Of a DNA stretch of 64,000 nucleotides, positions 34,200 through 43,834 are shown in pieces. The notes under the pieces are model-generated. The model did no database searches, was not told where the DNA came from, and saw only the letters and a program-made list of their open reading frames with translations. Each line of letters opens with the position of its first letter. The first letter of the stretch is position 1. This DNA comes from Limimaricola variabilis (GTDB taxonomy: Bacteria; Pseudomonadota; Alphaproteobacteria; Rhodobacterales; Rhodobacteraceae), in assembly GCF_014195545.1 (NCBI RefSeq), contig NZ_JACIBX010000010.1:27616-91615 (forward strand). The letters are read 5' to 3'. The position numbers were made by a program, and so were the translations under genes.

Positions 34200-34227
34200 G
34201 CTCCCCGGCCCTCAGCGGCCGGGGAGC
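34200..34227. terminator. Bidirectional hairpin between tagE-like gene and yhaV
   Basis: GCTCCCCGGCC (34200-34210) and GGCCGGGGAGC (34217-34227) form a perfect 11-bp stem with the 6-base loop CTCAGC. The yhaV stop codon (complement of TCA at 34212-34214) lies in the loop. The hairpin sits between convergent genes and may serve both directions, though no long T-run is seen. Confidence 0.6.
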
Positions 34228-34730
34228 GTCTCGAGATCGTCCTCGAAACGCGCCGCAGCCAGCGCGGCCTCCTTCATCAGCGTGTCGAAATCGTCCGGCG
34301 GGTTGCCGCTGTCCAGCATGCCCTTGAACGTCGCATAGGCATCGGTCCTGCGCCCATAGGCCCGCAAGGATCGCTCGTCGTTCACCCAAGCGAGCACGAT
34401 GACCTTGGCAGAACTGTCGAAGCGGTAGAACAAGCGATACTGCTGGAAGAATTTTGCACGAAACCAGTGTTTTCGCTGTTCGCCCAAGGTATCACCCTGT
34501 CGAAAAGCCGGCGCGGCGGGATCGGCAGGAATGTTCTCGCAGACCAGTTTGAAGATCGCCGCGAGCCGCTTCGTGCAGTTCTTCTTCTGCCAGGTTTTCG
34601 GGTCACGTTGTCGGCGTGCCTCGACTTCCTCGATCAACCCTTCGAGCTGATCAAGGAAAACGGGATGGGCATAGATTGACCAGCCATTGACGAGGAGCGG
34701 CGCATTCACGTCCGGACCGCCCTTGGTCAT
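34212..34730 (-). CDS. yhaV: YhaV-type toxin of a PrlF-YhaV toxin-antitoxin system
   Basis: A 172-residue RelE-fold ribonuclease toxin of the YhaV family. LLVNGWSIYAHPVFLDQLEG is the family start; KNCTKRLAAIFKLVCENIPA and GDTLGEQRKHWFRAKFFQQY then RLFYRFDS form the conserved core; LAWVNDERSLRAYGRRTDAY is the C-terminal block. YhaV degrades mRNA unless bound by PrlF. It overlaps the prlF stop by 4 bp, in the order antitoxin then toxin. It is likely a plasmid- or island-stabilising module between two sugar loci. Confidence 0.88.
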   Translation of the reverse strand: MTKGGPDVNAPLLVNGWSIYAHPVFLDQLEGLIEEVEARRQRDPKTWQKKNCTKRLAAIFKLVCENIPADPAAPAFRQGDTLGEQRKHWFRAKFFQQYRLFYRFDSSAKVIVLAWVNDERSLRAYGRRTDAYATFKGMLDSGNPPDDFDTLMKEAALAAARFEDDLETLPGR

Positions 34731-35053
34731 TCATCCTCGGGGGAAAGCGGTTCGTCGAGATCGATCTCGATCTCGCCCACGAGCCCTGCGAGACGATCCC
34801 GCAGGCCCCCATCGAACGCACGGAGGCGTTCGGGATGCGTCTGGATATCTGCTTCGAGGAAATCGAGGAATGCTGCCAGGGCAGGATCTTTTTCCCCAGA
34901 CCGCATGGGCTCGATGTAGACCCGGCCGCTCGGCTCGATGCAATAGGCGATCTCATCGCCCTTGCCGAGTTTGAGCTGCTTGCGCACGCCCCGCGGCACC
35001 GTCGTCTGATAGCGATCCGTCAGTTTCGAGCGTTCCTGAGCGAGCGGGGTCAT
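34727..35053 (-). CDS. prlF: PrlF-type antitoxin (AbrB/MazE fold)
   Basis: A 108-residue antitoxin. SKLTDRYQTTVPRGVRKQLK is the swapped-hairpin AbrB/MazE DNA-binding start, followed by LGKGDEIAYCIEPSGRVYIE. The acidic C-terminus (EIEIDLDEPLSPEDE) probably wraps the toxin. ATG 35053 has GGGAGG five bases upstream; the frame extends to 35086 but those codons overlap the operator. A perfect inverted repeat lies 33 bp upstream, so autorepression by PrlF or the PrlF-YhaV complex is expected. Confidence 0.85.
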   Translation of the reverse strand: MTPLAQERSKLTDRYQTTVPRGVRKQLKLGKGDEIAYCIEPSGRVYIEPMRSGEKDPALAAFLDFLEADIQTHPERLRAFDGGLRDRLAGLVGEIEIDLDEPLSPEDE

Positions 35054-35085
35054 GGCAACCTCCCAAGGCGAGCGTGTGGCCGACA

Positions 35086-35107
35086 ATGTAATGCAACCGC
35101 ATTACAT
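35086..35107. promoter_or_regulatory. Perfect inverted repeat, prlF-yhaV operator
   Basis: ATGTAATGC-aacc-GCATTACAT: 9-bp perfect arms with a 4-base spacer, just upstream of the prlF ribosome-binding site. Typical position for toxin-antitoxin autoregulation. Confidence 0.65.
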
Positions 35108-35229
35108 CATCAAGCGGGCCTTCACTTCCGATTTCAGAGTTTTCGGCAGCCGCCCGTTCAACCCCAATCCAGAGTTATCCAGCGCTGGAGACAAGCTTTC
35201 CTCGCAACAAAAGCACCGTTGCATACAAA

Positions 35230-35243
35230 TTGACGCGCGTAAA
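35230..35243. promoter_or_regulatory. LacI-type operator upstream of the ribose-type importer
   Basis: TTGACGCGCGTAAA followed by TTTTATA, about 100 bp before the binding-protein start. It matches the operators before smoE and tagK (core ACrCGnGTAAA), linking this importer to the same LacI regulator. Confidence 0.6.
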
Positions 35244-35341
35244 TTTTATATGATACACATGATTCATTCGAGGCTGGGGAGCCCTCGATCACTTCGACCA
35301 TGCGCTCCCCTTCAGCATTCATCGCAGGGAGGAGAACCCGC

Positions 35342-36226
35342 ATGTCCCGTATTCTCATCAAGAGCCTTGCCACCGGGGCTTTCGTTCTGGCCGCAGGTGC
35401 AGCCTGGGCCGACGGCATCGGCGCATCGCTGCTGACGCAGCAGCATCCGTTCTACATTGAAATCGCCAACGCGATGACGGCCGAGGCCGAGGCTCGTGAG
35501 GTCGATCTCGAGATCTCGATCGCCAACCAGGACCTGTCCAAGCAGCTTGCCGATGTCGAGGACTTCATCGTCAAGGGCGTGGACGTTCTGGTGATCTCGC
35601 CGGTCGACAGCCAAGGCGTTCTGCCCGCGATCCTCAAGGCCCAGCAGGCAGGGATCGAGGTCATCACCGTAGACGTCCCGGCTCAGGGCGTCGAGGTCAC
35701 GTCCTATGTCGGCACGGACAACTACACCGGAGGCGTGAAGGCGGCCGAGCTGATGGGTGAGGTTCTCGGGGGCGAAGGCAAGGTGGCGATCATCGACTAT
35801 CCAACCGTGCAATCGGTGGTCTCGCGCATCGAGGGCTTCAAGAAGGGGCTCGAGGATTTCCCCGGCATCGAGATCGTTGCGCAGCAGACCGGCATTACCC
35901 GCGCCGAGGCTCTGGCGACGGCCCAGAACATGCTTCAGGCCAATCCCGAGATCACCGGCATCTTCGGCTTCGGCGACGATGCCGCGCTTGCGGCGGCCGT
36001 GGCGGTGAAATCGGCCGGGCTCGAGGAGCAGGTCAGGGTCATCGGCTTTGATGGCATGGAAGAAGCCCGCAATGCTGTCGACACCGACCCGGTGATGGTC
36101 GGCGTGATCCAGCAGTTCCCCGATCAGATGGGCAAGATCGCGGTCGAGACCGCACTCAAGGTCGCGAGCGGCGAAGCCGTCCCGGCAGAGCAGCCGATCG
36201 TGCCGGGCGTCTACACCAAGGAGTGA
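35342..36226 (+). CDS. Ribose-type (CUT2) ABC transporter binding protein
   Basis: A 294-residue periplasmic sugar-binding protein of the ribose class. MSRILIKSLATGAFVLAAGA is the signal peptide, cleaved at AWA-DG. DGIGASLLTQQHPFYIEIAN, GVDVLVISPVDSQGVLPAIL and FGFGDDAALAAAVAVKSAGL are class-typical. ATG 35342 follows GGGAGGAG. The operator shared with the polyol locus suggests a ligand from the same pathway, for example tagatose or another ketohexose, but ribose-like sugars are possible. A long stem-loop follows the stop. Confidence 0.86.
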   Translation: MSRILIKSLATGAFVLAAGAAWADGIGASLLTQQHPFYIEIANAMTAEAEAREVDLEISIANQDLSKQLADVEDFIVKGVDVLVISPVDSQGVLPAILKAQQAGIEVITVDVPAQGVEVTSYVGTDNYTGGVKAAELMGEVLGGEGKVAIIDYPTVQSVVSRIEGFKKGLEDFPGIEIVAQQTGITRAEALATAQNMLQANPEITGIFGFGDDAALAAAVAVKSAGLEEQVRVIGFDGMEEARNAVDTDPVMVGVIQQFPDQMGKIAVETALKVASGEAVPAEQPIVPGVYTKE

Positions 36227-36234
36227 CGCCCGCG

Positions 36235-36267
36235 GGCGGCTGCGGGCTCCTCCCGCCCGCAGCCGCC
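36235..36267 (+). other. Intercistronic stem-loop after binding-protein gene
   Basis: GGCGGCTGCGGGC (36235-36247) pairs with GCCCGCAGCCGCC (36255-36267): a perfect 13-bp stem with a 7-base loop, 8 bp after the stop. No T-run. Probably stabilises the binding-protein message relative to the ATPase and permease. Confidence 0.65.
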
Positions 36268-36305
36268 TTGTCGCCCCCAGGCCTGCAAACCGAAAGGAGG
36301 CCTCC

Positions 36306-37817
36306 ATGTCGCAACCCGATGCCAGCGCCGTGCTCACTCTGAAGGATGTCGAGAAAACCTTCGGCCCGGTCGTCGCGCTGAAACGCATGAGCCTCACCGT
36401 TCGGCCAGGCCGGGTTCACACCCTTCTCGGCGAGAACGGCGCCGGCAAATCCACGCTGATGAAGATCCTGGCCGGGGTGCATGCGCCATCCGCTGGCACC
36501 ATCACCCTTGAGGGTCGGCCCTTCGTCCCGCTCTCGCCGCAGGATGCGGCGGCACGCGGGCTGGCGATCGTTTTCCAGGAGCTGAGTCTTTGCAACAACC
36601 TGACGGTGGCCGAGAACATCCTCGCCACGCGCGAGCCGGCTGTCGCGGGGTTTATCTCCGACCGCAAGCTGATTGCCCGGGCGCGTCAGCTGGTCGAGGA
36701 GCTCGGCCTACCCGTCAGCGTCACCGCGCGCGTTGCCGACCTGTCGATCGCGCAGCGCCAACTTGTGGAGATAGCCAAGGGGCTCAGTCACGACGCGAAG
36801 GTTGTCATCTTCGATGAACCAACGTCTTCGCTGTCGGACTCCGAAGCCGAGATCCTGTTCCGGATCATCGGCCGGCTGAAAGCCCAAGGAAAGGCGGTCA
36901 TCTACATTTCGCACCGCATGGAAGAGATCATGCGTCTCTCCGACGACATCACCGTCATCCGCGACGGCGAATACATCACCACCGTCGAGGCCCGCGAGAC
37001 CACGATCGATCACCTGATCGCGCTGATGGTGGGACGGCGGATGGACGAAATCTATCCACCTCGGATCGGAGATGGGCCCAAGCTCCACGTGGCGCCGGTG
37101 CTGGCGGTCAAAGGTCTGACCCGCATGGGCGATTTTGAGGATGTGAGCTTCGACCTGCACGCCGGCGAAATCCTCGGCGTCTTCGGTCTTGTGGGTTCCG
37201 GCCGCTCGGAGGTGATGAACGCCCTCTTCGGCATGCGCCGCGCCTCCGGCGAAATTCGGCTGGACGGCAAGCCGGCAACGATAGGATCGGCGACCGAAGC
37301 AATCCGGCACGGGATCGGGTTCGTTACCGAGAACCGCAAGGAGCAGGGGCTCGTGCTGTCGCACGCCCTGCGCCCCAACATCTCCATGGCGGCCCTGCCC
37401 CGTTTCTCGGCGAAGGGATTTCTCAAGCCCCGCGACGAGTGCGCCGAAGCGCGGGCCGAGGTCGCCCGGTTGGCGATCCGGACCAACTCGATCGAAACCA
37501 TCACCGGCACCCTGTCCGGCGGCAACCAGCAGAAGGTCGTGCTGGCCAAGTGGCTGGCGACGCATCCGCGCGTGCTGATCCTCGACGAGCCCACCCGCGG
37601 TGTCGATGTCGGCGCCAAGTTCGAAATCTACCGCATCATTCGCCAGCTCGCGGCGGAGGGCACCGCAATCCTCATGGTTTCCTCCGAGCTGCCAGAGGTT
37701 CTGGGTCTCTCCGACCGCGTGATGGTCATGTCCGAAGGACAGGTCAAAACCATAACACCGCGCGAGGAACTGACGCCCGAGCGGGTCATGTCCTTTGCCA
37801 CGGGAGGCCAGAAATGA
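36306..37817 (+). CDS. Ribose-type ABC transporter, double-domain ATPase (RbsA type)
   Basis: A 503-residue ATPase with two domains. The first has Walker A GENGAGKST, Q-loop FQELSLCNN and Walker B VVIFDEPTSSL. The second has the degenerate Walker A GLVGSGRSE, signature LSGGNQQKVVLAKWL and Walker B VLILDEPTRGVDVG, the usual asymmetry of RbsA-like proteins. Start at 36306 has AAAGGAGG upstream. It overlaps the permease by 4 bp (ATGA). Confidence 0.9.
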   Translation: MSQPDASAVLTLKDVEKTFGPVVALKRMSLTVRPGRVHTLLGENGAGKSTLMKILAGVHAPSAGTITLEGRPFVPLSPQDAAARGLAIVFQELSLCNNLTVAENILATREPAVAGFISDRKLIARARQLVEELGLPVSVTARVADLSIAQRQLVEIAKGLSHDAKVVIFDEPTSSLSDSEAEILFRIIGRLKAQGKAVIYISHRMEEIMRLSDDITVIRDGEYITTVEARETTIDHLIALMVGRRMDEIYPPRIGDGPKLHVAPVLAVKGLTRMGDFEDVSFDLHAGEILGVFGLVGSGRSEVMNALFGMRRASGEIRLDGKPATIGSATEAIRHGIGFVTENRKEQGLVLSHALRPNISMAALPRFSAKGFLKPRDECAEARAEVARLAIRTNSIETITGTLSGGNQQKVVLAKWLATHPRVLILDEPTRGVDVGAKFEIYRIIRQLAAEGTAILMVSSELPEVLGLSDRVMVMSEGQVKTITPREELTPERVMSFATGGQK

Positions 37818-38809
37818 ACCAGACACCCGCGACCACGTCCCGGCCGACGCTCGATCGATCCGCGCGGCAGGATCTCTTTCGCTCGATGCTGCGCCAGTAT
37901 GGCGGCATCCTGCTCGCACTTCTGGTGCTGTGCATCTTCTTCTCGGTCGCCAACCCGCGCTTCATGTCGGTAGCCAACTTCATGAACGTGTTCCAGCAGG
38001 TCGCGGTCATCGCCATCGCCGCCTTCGGCATGACCTGGGTCATTCTCCTGGGCGAGATCGACCTGTCGGTGGGCTCGATCATCGCGGTCGCCGGCATGGT
38101 CGGTGCGCAGATGTTCGCCTTGGGCTGGGGCTTCGCGCCGGCCCTACTCGTGACGCTGCTGACCGGGGCGGTGATGGGCTTGGTGAACGGCATGCTTACC
38201 GCGAAGCTGCTTCTGCCCTCCTTCATCGTGACGGTGGCCACGATGAGTATCTATCGCGGGATGGTCAGCCTGCCGACCAACGGCGCACCGGCGATGATCA
38301 CCGACCCGACCTGGACGGCGATCGGCGCCAACGCCTTTCTCGGCCTGCCAATCATCATCTGGATCGTCGTCGCGCTTTTCCTCGTCAACCACATAGCGCT
38401 GTCGCGCACGACCTTCGGACGCAAGACCTATCTGACCGGCGGCAACCGGGAGGCGGCGCTCTATTCCGGAATCAAGGTCGACCGGATGAAGATCGTCATC
38501 TTCATGATCTCGGGCCTGATGGCCGCGATATCCGGAATCCTGCTGTCCTCGCGTCTCTATTCGGCGCAGACCAACGCCGGAATGAGCTATGAACTCGACG
38601 CCATAGCCGCGGCCGTTCTCGGCGGCACGTCGTTGGCCGGCGGCGTTGGGACCATGGTCGGCACGCTGATCGGGGCGCTCATCATTGGAGCGCTGAACAA
38701 CGGCATGAACATGATGTCGGTGCCCTACTTCTACCAGCTGATCGTGAAGGGCCTGGTCATCATCGTGGCCGTCTGGCTCGATGTCCGGTCGAAGCGGAAA
38801 AATGCCTGA
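37814..38809 (+). CDS. Ribose-type ABC transporter permease (RbsC type)
   Basis: A 331-residue permease. YGGILLALLVLCIFFSVANP is the first helix; WVILLGEIDLSVGSIIAVAG and AVLGGTSLAGGVGTMVGTLI are the signature blocks of RbsC-like permeases. The ATG overlaps the ATPase stop. It is the last gene of the three-gene importer operon; no catabolic gene follows on this strand, which fits a shared pathway with the LacI locus. Confidence 0.89.
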   Translation: MNQTPATTSRPTLDRSARQDLFRSMLRQYGGILLALLVLCIFFSVANPRFMSVANFMNVFQQVAVIAIAAFGMTWVILLGEIDLSVGSIIAVAGMVGAQMFALGWGFAPALLVTLLTGAVMGLVNGMLTAKLLLPSFIVTVATMSIYRGMVSLPTNGAPAMITDPTWTAIGANAFLGLPIIIWIVVALFLVNHIALSRTTFGRKTYLTGGNREAALYSGIKVDRMKIVIFMISGLMAAISGILLSSRLYSAQTNAGMSYELDAIAAAVLGGTSLAGGVGTMVGTLIGALIIGALNNGMNMMSVPYFYQLIVKGLVIIVAVWLDVRSKRKNA

Positions 38810-39427
38810 ACCTGGCACAGCGGGGATCCGTCATTCTATCGCTAACAGCGACTAAGATTCAGGTGCGCCATTCTCAATGGCTTGACCGTGGTCTACCTAT
38901 CGGGGTTTGAACTGCCCCCTGCCTCACTTGCTTTGCCAGCCCATACCGCGCACTCAGGCAGGCCCAACCGGCAGGTCAGCATAGCGGCCATGCTGACCTG
39001 GTGGCTACCGAAATCGCCCACACGTCTTTTTCCTGTGACTGAGCCGCTATGCTTTTGGTAAATTTTGCTCAGAACTCCTCCAGGTCTCGGAGCGATTTTT
39101 CTGCCGTCTTTTTGATCGACACTGCTCGAGGAGGTTGGATGCGTCACGCGGATGGAATGACGAGCAAGCGCTTGCAGCGAATATTCATGGCACGGGCACG
39201 TTTGGCGGTAGCTACCATCACCTCATGGCGCTCCTTCCATGCTCCGGATGGTCAGTAGGCGCGAAACGCGTCGAACGAACTGGACCTGACACTCATGAGC
39301 GCAACGCAAGCTATGGCCGTACGGATCACTTCTCGTGTCCCTCAACGCGCATGCCCGACGGCCAGCCTGCCGCCCACTAAGTAGGTTAAGCATTTGAATT
39401 TAATGTGTTTTACATGAAATAAGCAAA
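38810..39427. other. 618-bp gap with a strong hairpin, no recognisable gene
   Basis: No open frame here resembles a known protein; short frames at 39049-39258 and 39135-39380 have no supporting features. The main element is a hairpin at 38972-39000. The last 50 bases before the tal pseudogene are AT-rich. The stretch separates two convergent sugar loci. Confidence 0.5.
38972..39000. terminator. Strong hairpin, possible terminator between convergent loci
   Basis: CAGGTCAGCAT (38972-38982) pairs with ATGCTGACCTG (38990-39000): a perfect 11-bp stem with loop AGCGGCC, 160 bp after the permease stop. No T-run, so it may instead be a REP-like element or the end of a lost mobile element. Confidence 0.4.
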
Positions 39428-40206
39428 TCAGCCTCTATGATCGGCGTCGAAGTTCCGGAGGCCTTCCGCCAAGTTCTCAGTCGCCATCGCGTCGACTTTT
39501 ATTTCCCCGCGAAACCTGGCTTCGCCCACCTCCCGGACCTCCATCTCCACGACCTGTTCCTGTCTCAGAGCATGGGGCAGTTCAGAGGTATCTTGCGACA
39601 GCTCGCACAGAAGGGCCGGAGCGATGGTCAGCCTGTCATACCCAGCCAACGCCTTGATCTGCGCCACGTTGCGGAACGACGCTCCCATGACAATGGTCCC
39701 GATGCCACTGGAATTGTAGTAGTCGAAGATCCGCCGCACCGACCGCACCCCTGGATCGACGTCGGAGGCATAGCCATCGACGCTGTCGGCTTTCCAATGC
39801 CAGTCGGTGATCCGCCCTACGAAGGGCGAGATCAGATAGACCCCGGCATCAGCACAAGCGGCCGCTCGGACCAGTAAAAACAGTAGCGTGAGGTTGCAAT
39901 CGATGCCCTTGGCCTGGAGGATATCCGCTGCACAAATACCCTCCCAGGTCGCCGCGAGCTTGATGAGGGCGCGATCCTGCGGCATGCTACGCGCTGCGTA
40001 ATCAGTGATGATCTCATGCGCGCGGACCACCGACCCGGCGGTGTCGAAGGACAGACAGGCATCGACCTCAGTCAACATCCGGCCAGCACCAGTAACGGGT
40101 TGGTGGTGCAGTCGACCGGCGCATATCGCCGCATCGCCATCAGATCGCCGGTATCTGCAACCGCCGTCGTTATCTCGCGCAGTTGATCGAGAACGCTTGC
40201 GATCAA
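39428..40206 (-). pseudogene. tal: Transaldolase, broken by an internal deletion
   Basis: The 5' part, from TTG 40206 overlapping the kinase stop (TTGA), reads [20 protein letters not shown] then [11 protein letters not shown] and hits TGA. The rest, in another frame from ATG 40078, reads [15 protein letters not shown] to the C-terminus. Compared with TalB (about 317 residues) some 50 codons between TNPSLIL and STEVDARLS are missing and the frame has shifted. The catalytic residues survive but on different frames: Asp in DTGD, Glu in TEVD, Lys in ALIKLAATWEG. The 216-codon C-terminal frame cannot form an active barrel. It was the last gene of the kinase-transketolase operon. Confidence 0.85.
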
Positions 40207-41843
40207 TCGGCCTCCAAGGTGATCTGTTGAAGGCGAGCGCGGGAGTCCTCTACCCGTTCCGCGCTCTCCCTGATCCCGGCGGGACCGGTCGCCGCCAGGT
40301 CGCCGAGCGCGGTCATTGCGGCGATCAGTACCGGATCACGAGTTAGCGCCTCATACTGGCGATAAAGCCGGGTATACACGGAATGGGCCCCGGGATCGGA
40401 GCGGTATCTTCGCGCGGTGGTGGTGCCGAACCGCGCGGCGCCTTCACCGAAATCCGCGACGAGACCCGATGCGACCGCGCCATGTATCGCGGCACCGACT
40501 GCGGTGGGATTAGCGATCTCGGGAACCTCAACATCGCGTCCCAGCACATCGGCCATGATCTGAATCAGCAGCGGATTGCGAGCCGCCAGCCCGCTGGTCA
40601 TCACGACGCGATTGATCTCGAACCCACCCGCCTCGTAAAGCTCGACCATTAGCCGCATTCCGAAACACAGCGACTCGAGGAGCGCTCTGTACATACCCAC
40701 GGGGTCGCTGCGGTGGGTCAGTCCCACGAACAGGCCGCTCAACGCGGAATTGGCATGCGGCACCCGGTTACCGTTCCACCAGTCCAAGGCCAGAAGCCGG
40801 TTCTCGCCCGGTGCAAGCCAGCCGGCGGCGGCGTTGTAATGGGCGAAACTCTCATCGCGATCAGCGCCACGCGGAAACGCATTAACGAACCAGCTCAACA
40901 TGTCGCCGAAGCTGGCCTGCCCGGCCTCATAGCACCACAGGCCGCGGATCGACCCGTCATGGGCCGTCCCTTCGATCCCCTCTGGCAGCGGGCGATAGGC
41001 GTCGGTGAGCATGAGCGAAACTGCCGAGGTGCCGAGTGCACCGACAAAGCAACCATGATCGACCGCTCCGATGGCGGGCAGCACGACATGGCTGTCGATT
41101 ACCGCCACGGCGACGGCGCAGGGACCGATGATCCCGGTCCGCGCCAGCCACTCCGACGACAGGTGACCGGCTATGTTGCCAACGGGTTCGGGCCGGCCCA
41201 GCCGCGTCGCCAAGCCCGGCACGACATTGTCGGGATAGCCCGTGTCCGGGTCGTATTGCGCCTTGTAGGCGGCGAAGCCGAGGCTACGCACCTCGTGCCC
41301 GGTCAGTTGCCAGACCAGCCAGTCGCCCGCCTCAATGAAACGCTCCGTGCGATCCCAGCTCTCAGGACTTTCCTCGGCGATCTGGGCGGCCTTGGCCAAC
41401 AGCCATTCGCCCGACACCTTGCCGCCGAAGCGATCCATGAAAGCCCCGCCCGTCGCGTTGATGCGATCGGCCTGGCCCTGGGCGGCGCCGTGCTTCCACA
41501 GCTTGACATAGGCATGCGGATCCTCCGGGTGCAGTACTGACAATGGAGTGCCGTCGGCCAGCGTCGGCATTGGCGAGCTGGCGGTGAAGCCGATACCGAT
41601 GCCCGCCACCTCGCGGCCCCTGCCGATTGCACTGAGAATCGCTTCGGCGGCCTCGGTGTAATCGGTGGCAACCTGAAGTGCCCAGCCATGCGCCAGCGGT
41701 TCTCCGCACGGCAATCCGGTGGTCAGCGTATCATGACGATACGCATGCACATGCGATGCGATCTGCCGGCCGGTGTCGGCCTCGAGCAGCACGCCACGGG
41801 CCGAGGCCGAGCCGAAATCGAGGCCGATGACGTGACGGGTCAT
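40203..41843 (-). CDS. FGGY family carbohydrate kinase, ribulokinase-like
   Basis: A 546-residue FGGY kinase of the AraB-like branch. The first phosphate loop is [59 protein letters not shown] and [15 protein letters not shown] are characteristic, and [20 protein letters not shown] is the C-terminal ATP-binding block. It would phosphorylate a ketopentose or pentitol entering through the adjacent importer. Its ATG overlaps the transketolase stop and its stop overlaps the TTG of the tal pseudogene. D- or L-ribulose is the best guess. Confidence 0.82.
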   Translation of the reverse strand: MTRHVIGLDFGSASARGVLLEADTGRQIASHVHAYRHDTLTTGLPCGEPLAHGWALQVATDYTEAAEAILSAIGRGREVAGIGIGFTASSPMPTLADGTPLSVLHPEDPHAYVKLWKHGAAQGQADRINATGGAFMDRFGGKVSGEWLLAKAAQIAEESPESWDRTERFIEAGDWLVWQLTGHEVRSLGFAAYKAQYDPDTGYPDNVVPGLATRLGRPEPVGNIAGHLSSEWLARTGIIGPCAVAVAVIDSHVVLPAIGAVDHGCFVGALGTSAVSLMLTDAYRPLPEGIEGTAHDGSIRGLWCYEAGQASFGDMLSWFVNAFPRGADRDESFAHYNAAAGWLAPGENRLLALDWWNGNRVPHANSALSGLFVGLTHRSDPVGMYRALLESLCFGMRLMVELYEAGGFEINRVVMTSGLAARNPLLIQIMADVLGRDVEVPEIANPTAVGAAIHGAVASGLVADFGEGAARFGTTTARRYRSDPGAHSVYTRLYRQYEALTRDPVLIAAMTALGDLAATGPAGIRESAERVEDSRARLQQITLEAD

Positions 41844-43834
41844 GATCCGAGGCTTTCCACGGCTTGGATGACCGCCTCAGGCGTCAGCCTGAAATAATCG
41901 AACAACGCATCGGGTGCGGCGGATTCTCCGAAGCTGTCGATGCCGATGCAGCGCCCGTTCGGCCCGACGTATTTGTGCCAGCCGCCGGTGGCCCCCGCCT
42001 CGATGGACACCACGGGAACGCTCGCGGGCAGCACCGAATCGCGGTATTCCGCTGGCTGGCTGTCGAAGCGGCCGGTCGACGGCATCGACACGACGCGCAC
42101 ATGGACATTGCGTTCTGCCAGCCGCGCGGCGGCGGCGGTCGCGATCTCGACTTCCGAACCAGTGGCCAGCAGGATCGCCGCCAATGCGCCCTCTTCGCGA
42201 CGGAGCACATAGCCGCCCCGGCGGATCTCGCAGACAGTCTCGGGGGTGCGATCCTGCCGGGTCAGACCCTGACGGCTGAGCGCGAGCACGGTCGGCTTGG
42301 CCCTGTTCTCGATCGCGACAGTCCAAGCGACCGCGGCTTCCACCGCATCGCAAGGTCGCCAGAGGTCAAGGTTCGGCATTAGTCGCAGGCTGGCGAGATG
42401 TTCGATCGGCTGGTGCGTCGGACCATCCTGCCCCAGTGCGATGGAGTCGTGGGTCAGCACGTGGATCGTCCCGAGCTTCATCAGTGCGGCCATACGGATC
42501 GCGTTGCGGGAGTAGTCCGAGAAGGTCAAATAAGTGGCACCAAAAGGCCGCATCCCGCCGTGGGCGGCAAGGCCGTTCATGATTGCCGCCATGCCGAATT
42601 CGCGCACGCCGTAGTAGATGTAGTTGCCGCCTTGCTCCGCCGTGATCGGATCCATCCCGGACCAGTTCGTTAGGTTGGAACTGGCCAGATCGGCCGAACC
42701 ACCAATCAATTCCGGCAACAACGGGGAAAAATGGGTGATCGCATCGAGACTGGTCTTGCGAGTGGCCACGGAGGCCGTCTCGGCCCCGATCCGAGCGATA
42801 AAGGCCTCGGCCTGCGTCTCGAAGTCCACGGGCAAGTCTCCCGCCATCCGCCGCTCGAGAGAGACCGCCAGATCGGGGAACGCTCGACGGTAGTCGGCGA
42901 AGCGCTCAGTCCATTCCGCCTCGCGGATTTCGCCCTCACTGCGCATGTCCCACGCCTCGGCAATCTCGCGGGGGATCTCGAAGGGTTCGTGCGGCCAGCC
43001 GATGGCGGCGCGCGTCGCGGCGATCTCGGCATCGCCCAGCGGCGAGCCGTGGCTGTCATGACTGTTGGCCTTGTTGGGGGCGCCCTTGCCGATCGTGGTC
43101 TTGCAGCAAATCAAGGTTGGGCGCGATGCATCGGCCCGGCCCTCGGCGATGGCGCGGTCGACCGCATCGACATCGTGGCCATCGACATCGGCGATGACCT
43201 GCCAGCCGTAGCTGGCAAAGCGTCGTGGCGTGTCGTCGGTGAACCAGCCATCGACATGGCCATCGATCGAGATGTTGTTGTCATCGTAAAGCACGATTAG
43301 CTTGCCCAACCCCAACGTACCGGCGAGCGAGCAGACCTCGTGCGAGATGCCTTCCATGAGGCATCCATCGCCGAGAAAAACATAGGTGTAATGGTCGACG
43401 ACGTGGTGGCCGTCGCGGTTGTATTCCGCAGCCAGCGCCTTCTCCGCGATAGCCATGCCGACGGCGTTCGCGATCCCCTGCCCCAGCGGTCCGGTCGTAG
43501 TCTCGACGCCCGGGGTATAGCCGCGTTCGGGATGGCCGGGCGTCTTGCTGTGCAAGCTCCGAAAGGCCTTGAGATCGTCAATCGAAAGATCGTAGCCACT
43601 CAAGTGCAGCAGCGCATAGATGAGCATTGAGCCGTGCCCGTTGGACAGGACGAACCGATCGCGGTTTATCCAGTCCGGGTTGGCAGGATTGTGACTCAGA
43701 TGCCGCCGCCACAGCGCCGTGCCGATCTCAGCCATGCCCATCGGCATACCGGGGTGGCCAGAATTGGCCCTTTGGACTGCGTCCATGCTGAGCGCACGAA
43801 TGGCATTAGCCATATCTGTCGTGTTGCTGGTCAT
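41840..43834 (-). CDS. tkt: Transketolase
   Basis: A 664-residue thiamine-diphosphate enzyme of normal length. [60 protein letters not shown] and the ThDP motif [20 protein letters not shown] then [11 protein letters not shown] are all present; the C-terminal domain has [17 protein letters not shown] and [20 protein letters not shown]. It interconverts pentose and hexose phosphates. Being between the importer ATPase and the kinase, with 4-bp overlaps on both sides, it is a dedicated operon copy for pentose use rather than the housekeeping gene. Confidence 0.93.
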   Translation of the reverse strand: MTSNTTDMANAIRALSMDAVQRANSGHPGMPMGMAEIGTALWRRHLSHNPANPDWINRDRFVLSNGHGSMLIYALLHLSGYDLSIDDLKAFRSLHSKTPGHPERGYTPGVETTTGPLGQGIANAVGMAIAEKALAAEYNRDGHHVVDHYTYVFLGDGCLMEGISHEVCSLAGTLGLGKLIVLYDDNNISIDGHVDGWFTDDTPRRFASYGWQVIADVDGHDVDAVDRAIAEGRADASRPTLICCKTTIGKGAPNKANSHDSHGSPLGDAEIAATRAAIGWPHEPFEIPREIAEAWDMRSEGEIREAEWTERFADYRRAFPDLAVSLERRMAGDLPVDFETQAEAFIARIGAETASVATRKTSLDAITHFSPLLPELIGGSADLASSNLTNWSGMDPITAEQGGNYIYYGVREFGMAAIMNGLAAHGGMRPFGATYLTFSDYSRNAIRMAALMKLGTIHVLTHDSIALGQDGPTHQPIEHLASLRLMPNLDLWRPCDAVEAAVAWTVAIENRAKPTVLALSRQGLTRQDRTPETVCEIRRGGYVLRREEGALAAILLATGSEVEIATAAAARLAERNVHVRVVSMPSTGRFDSQPAEYRDSVLPASVPVVSIEAGATGGWHKYVGPNGRCIGIDSFGESAAPDALFDYFRLTPEAVIQAVESLGS

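Noticed and set aside
39049-39380. Two short plus-strand frames in the 38.8-39.4 kb gap
   Set aside because: No ribosome-binding site in a convincing position for the first, low-complexity products and no family resemblance.
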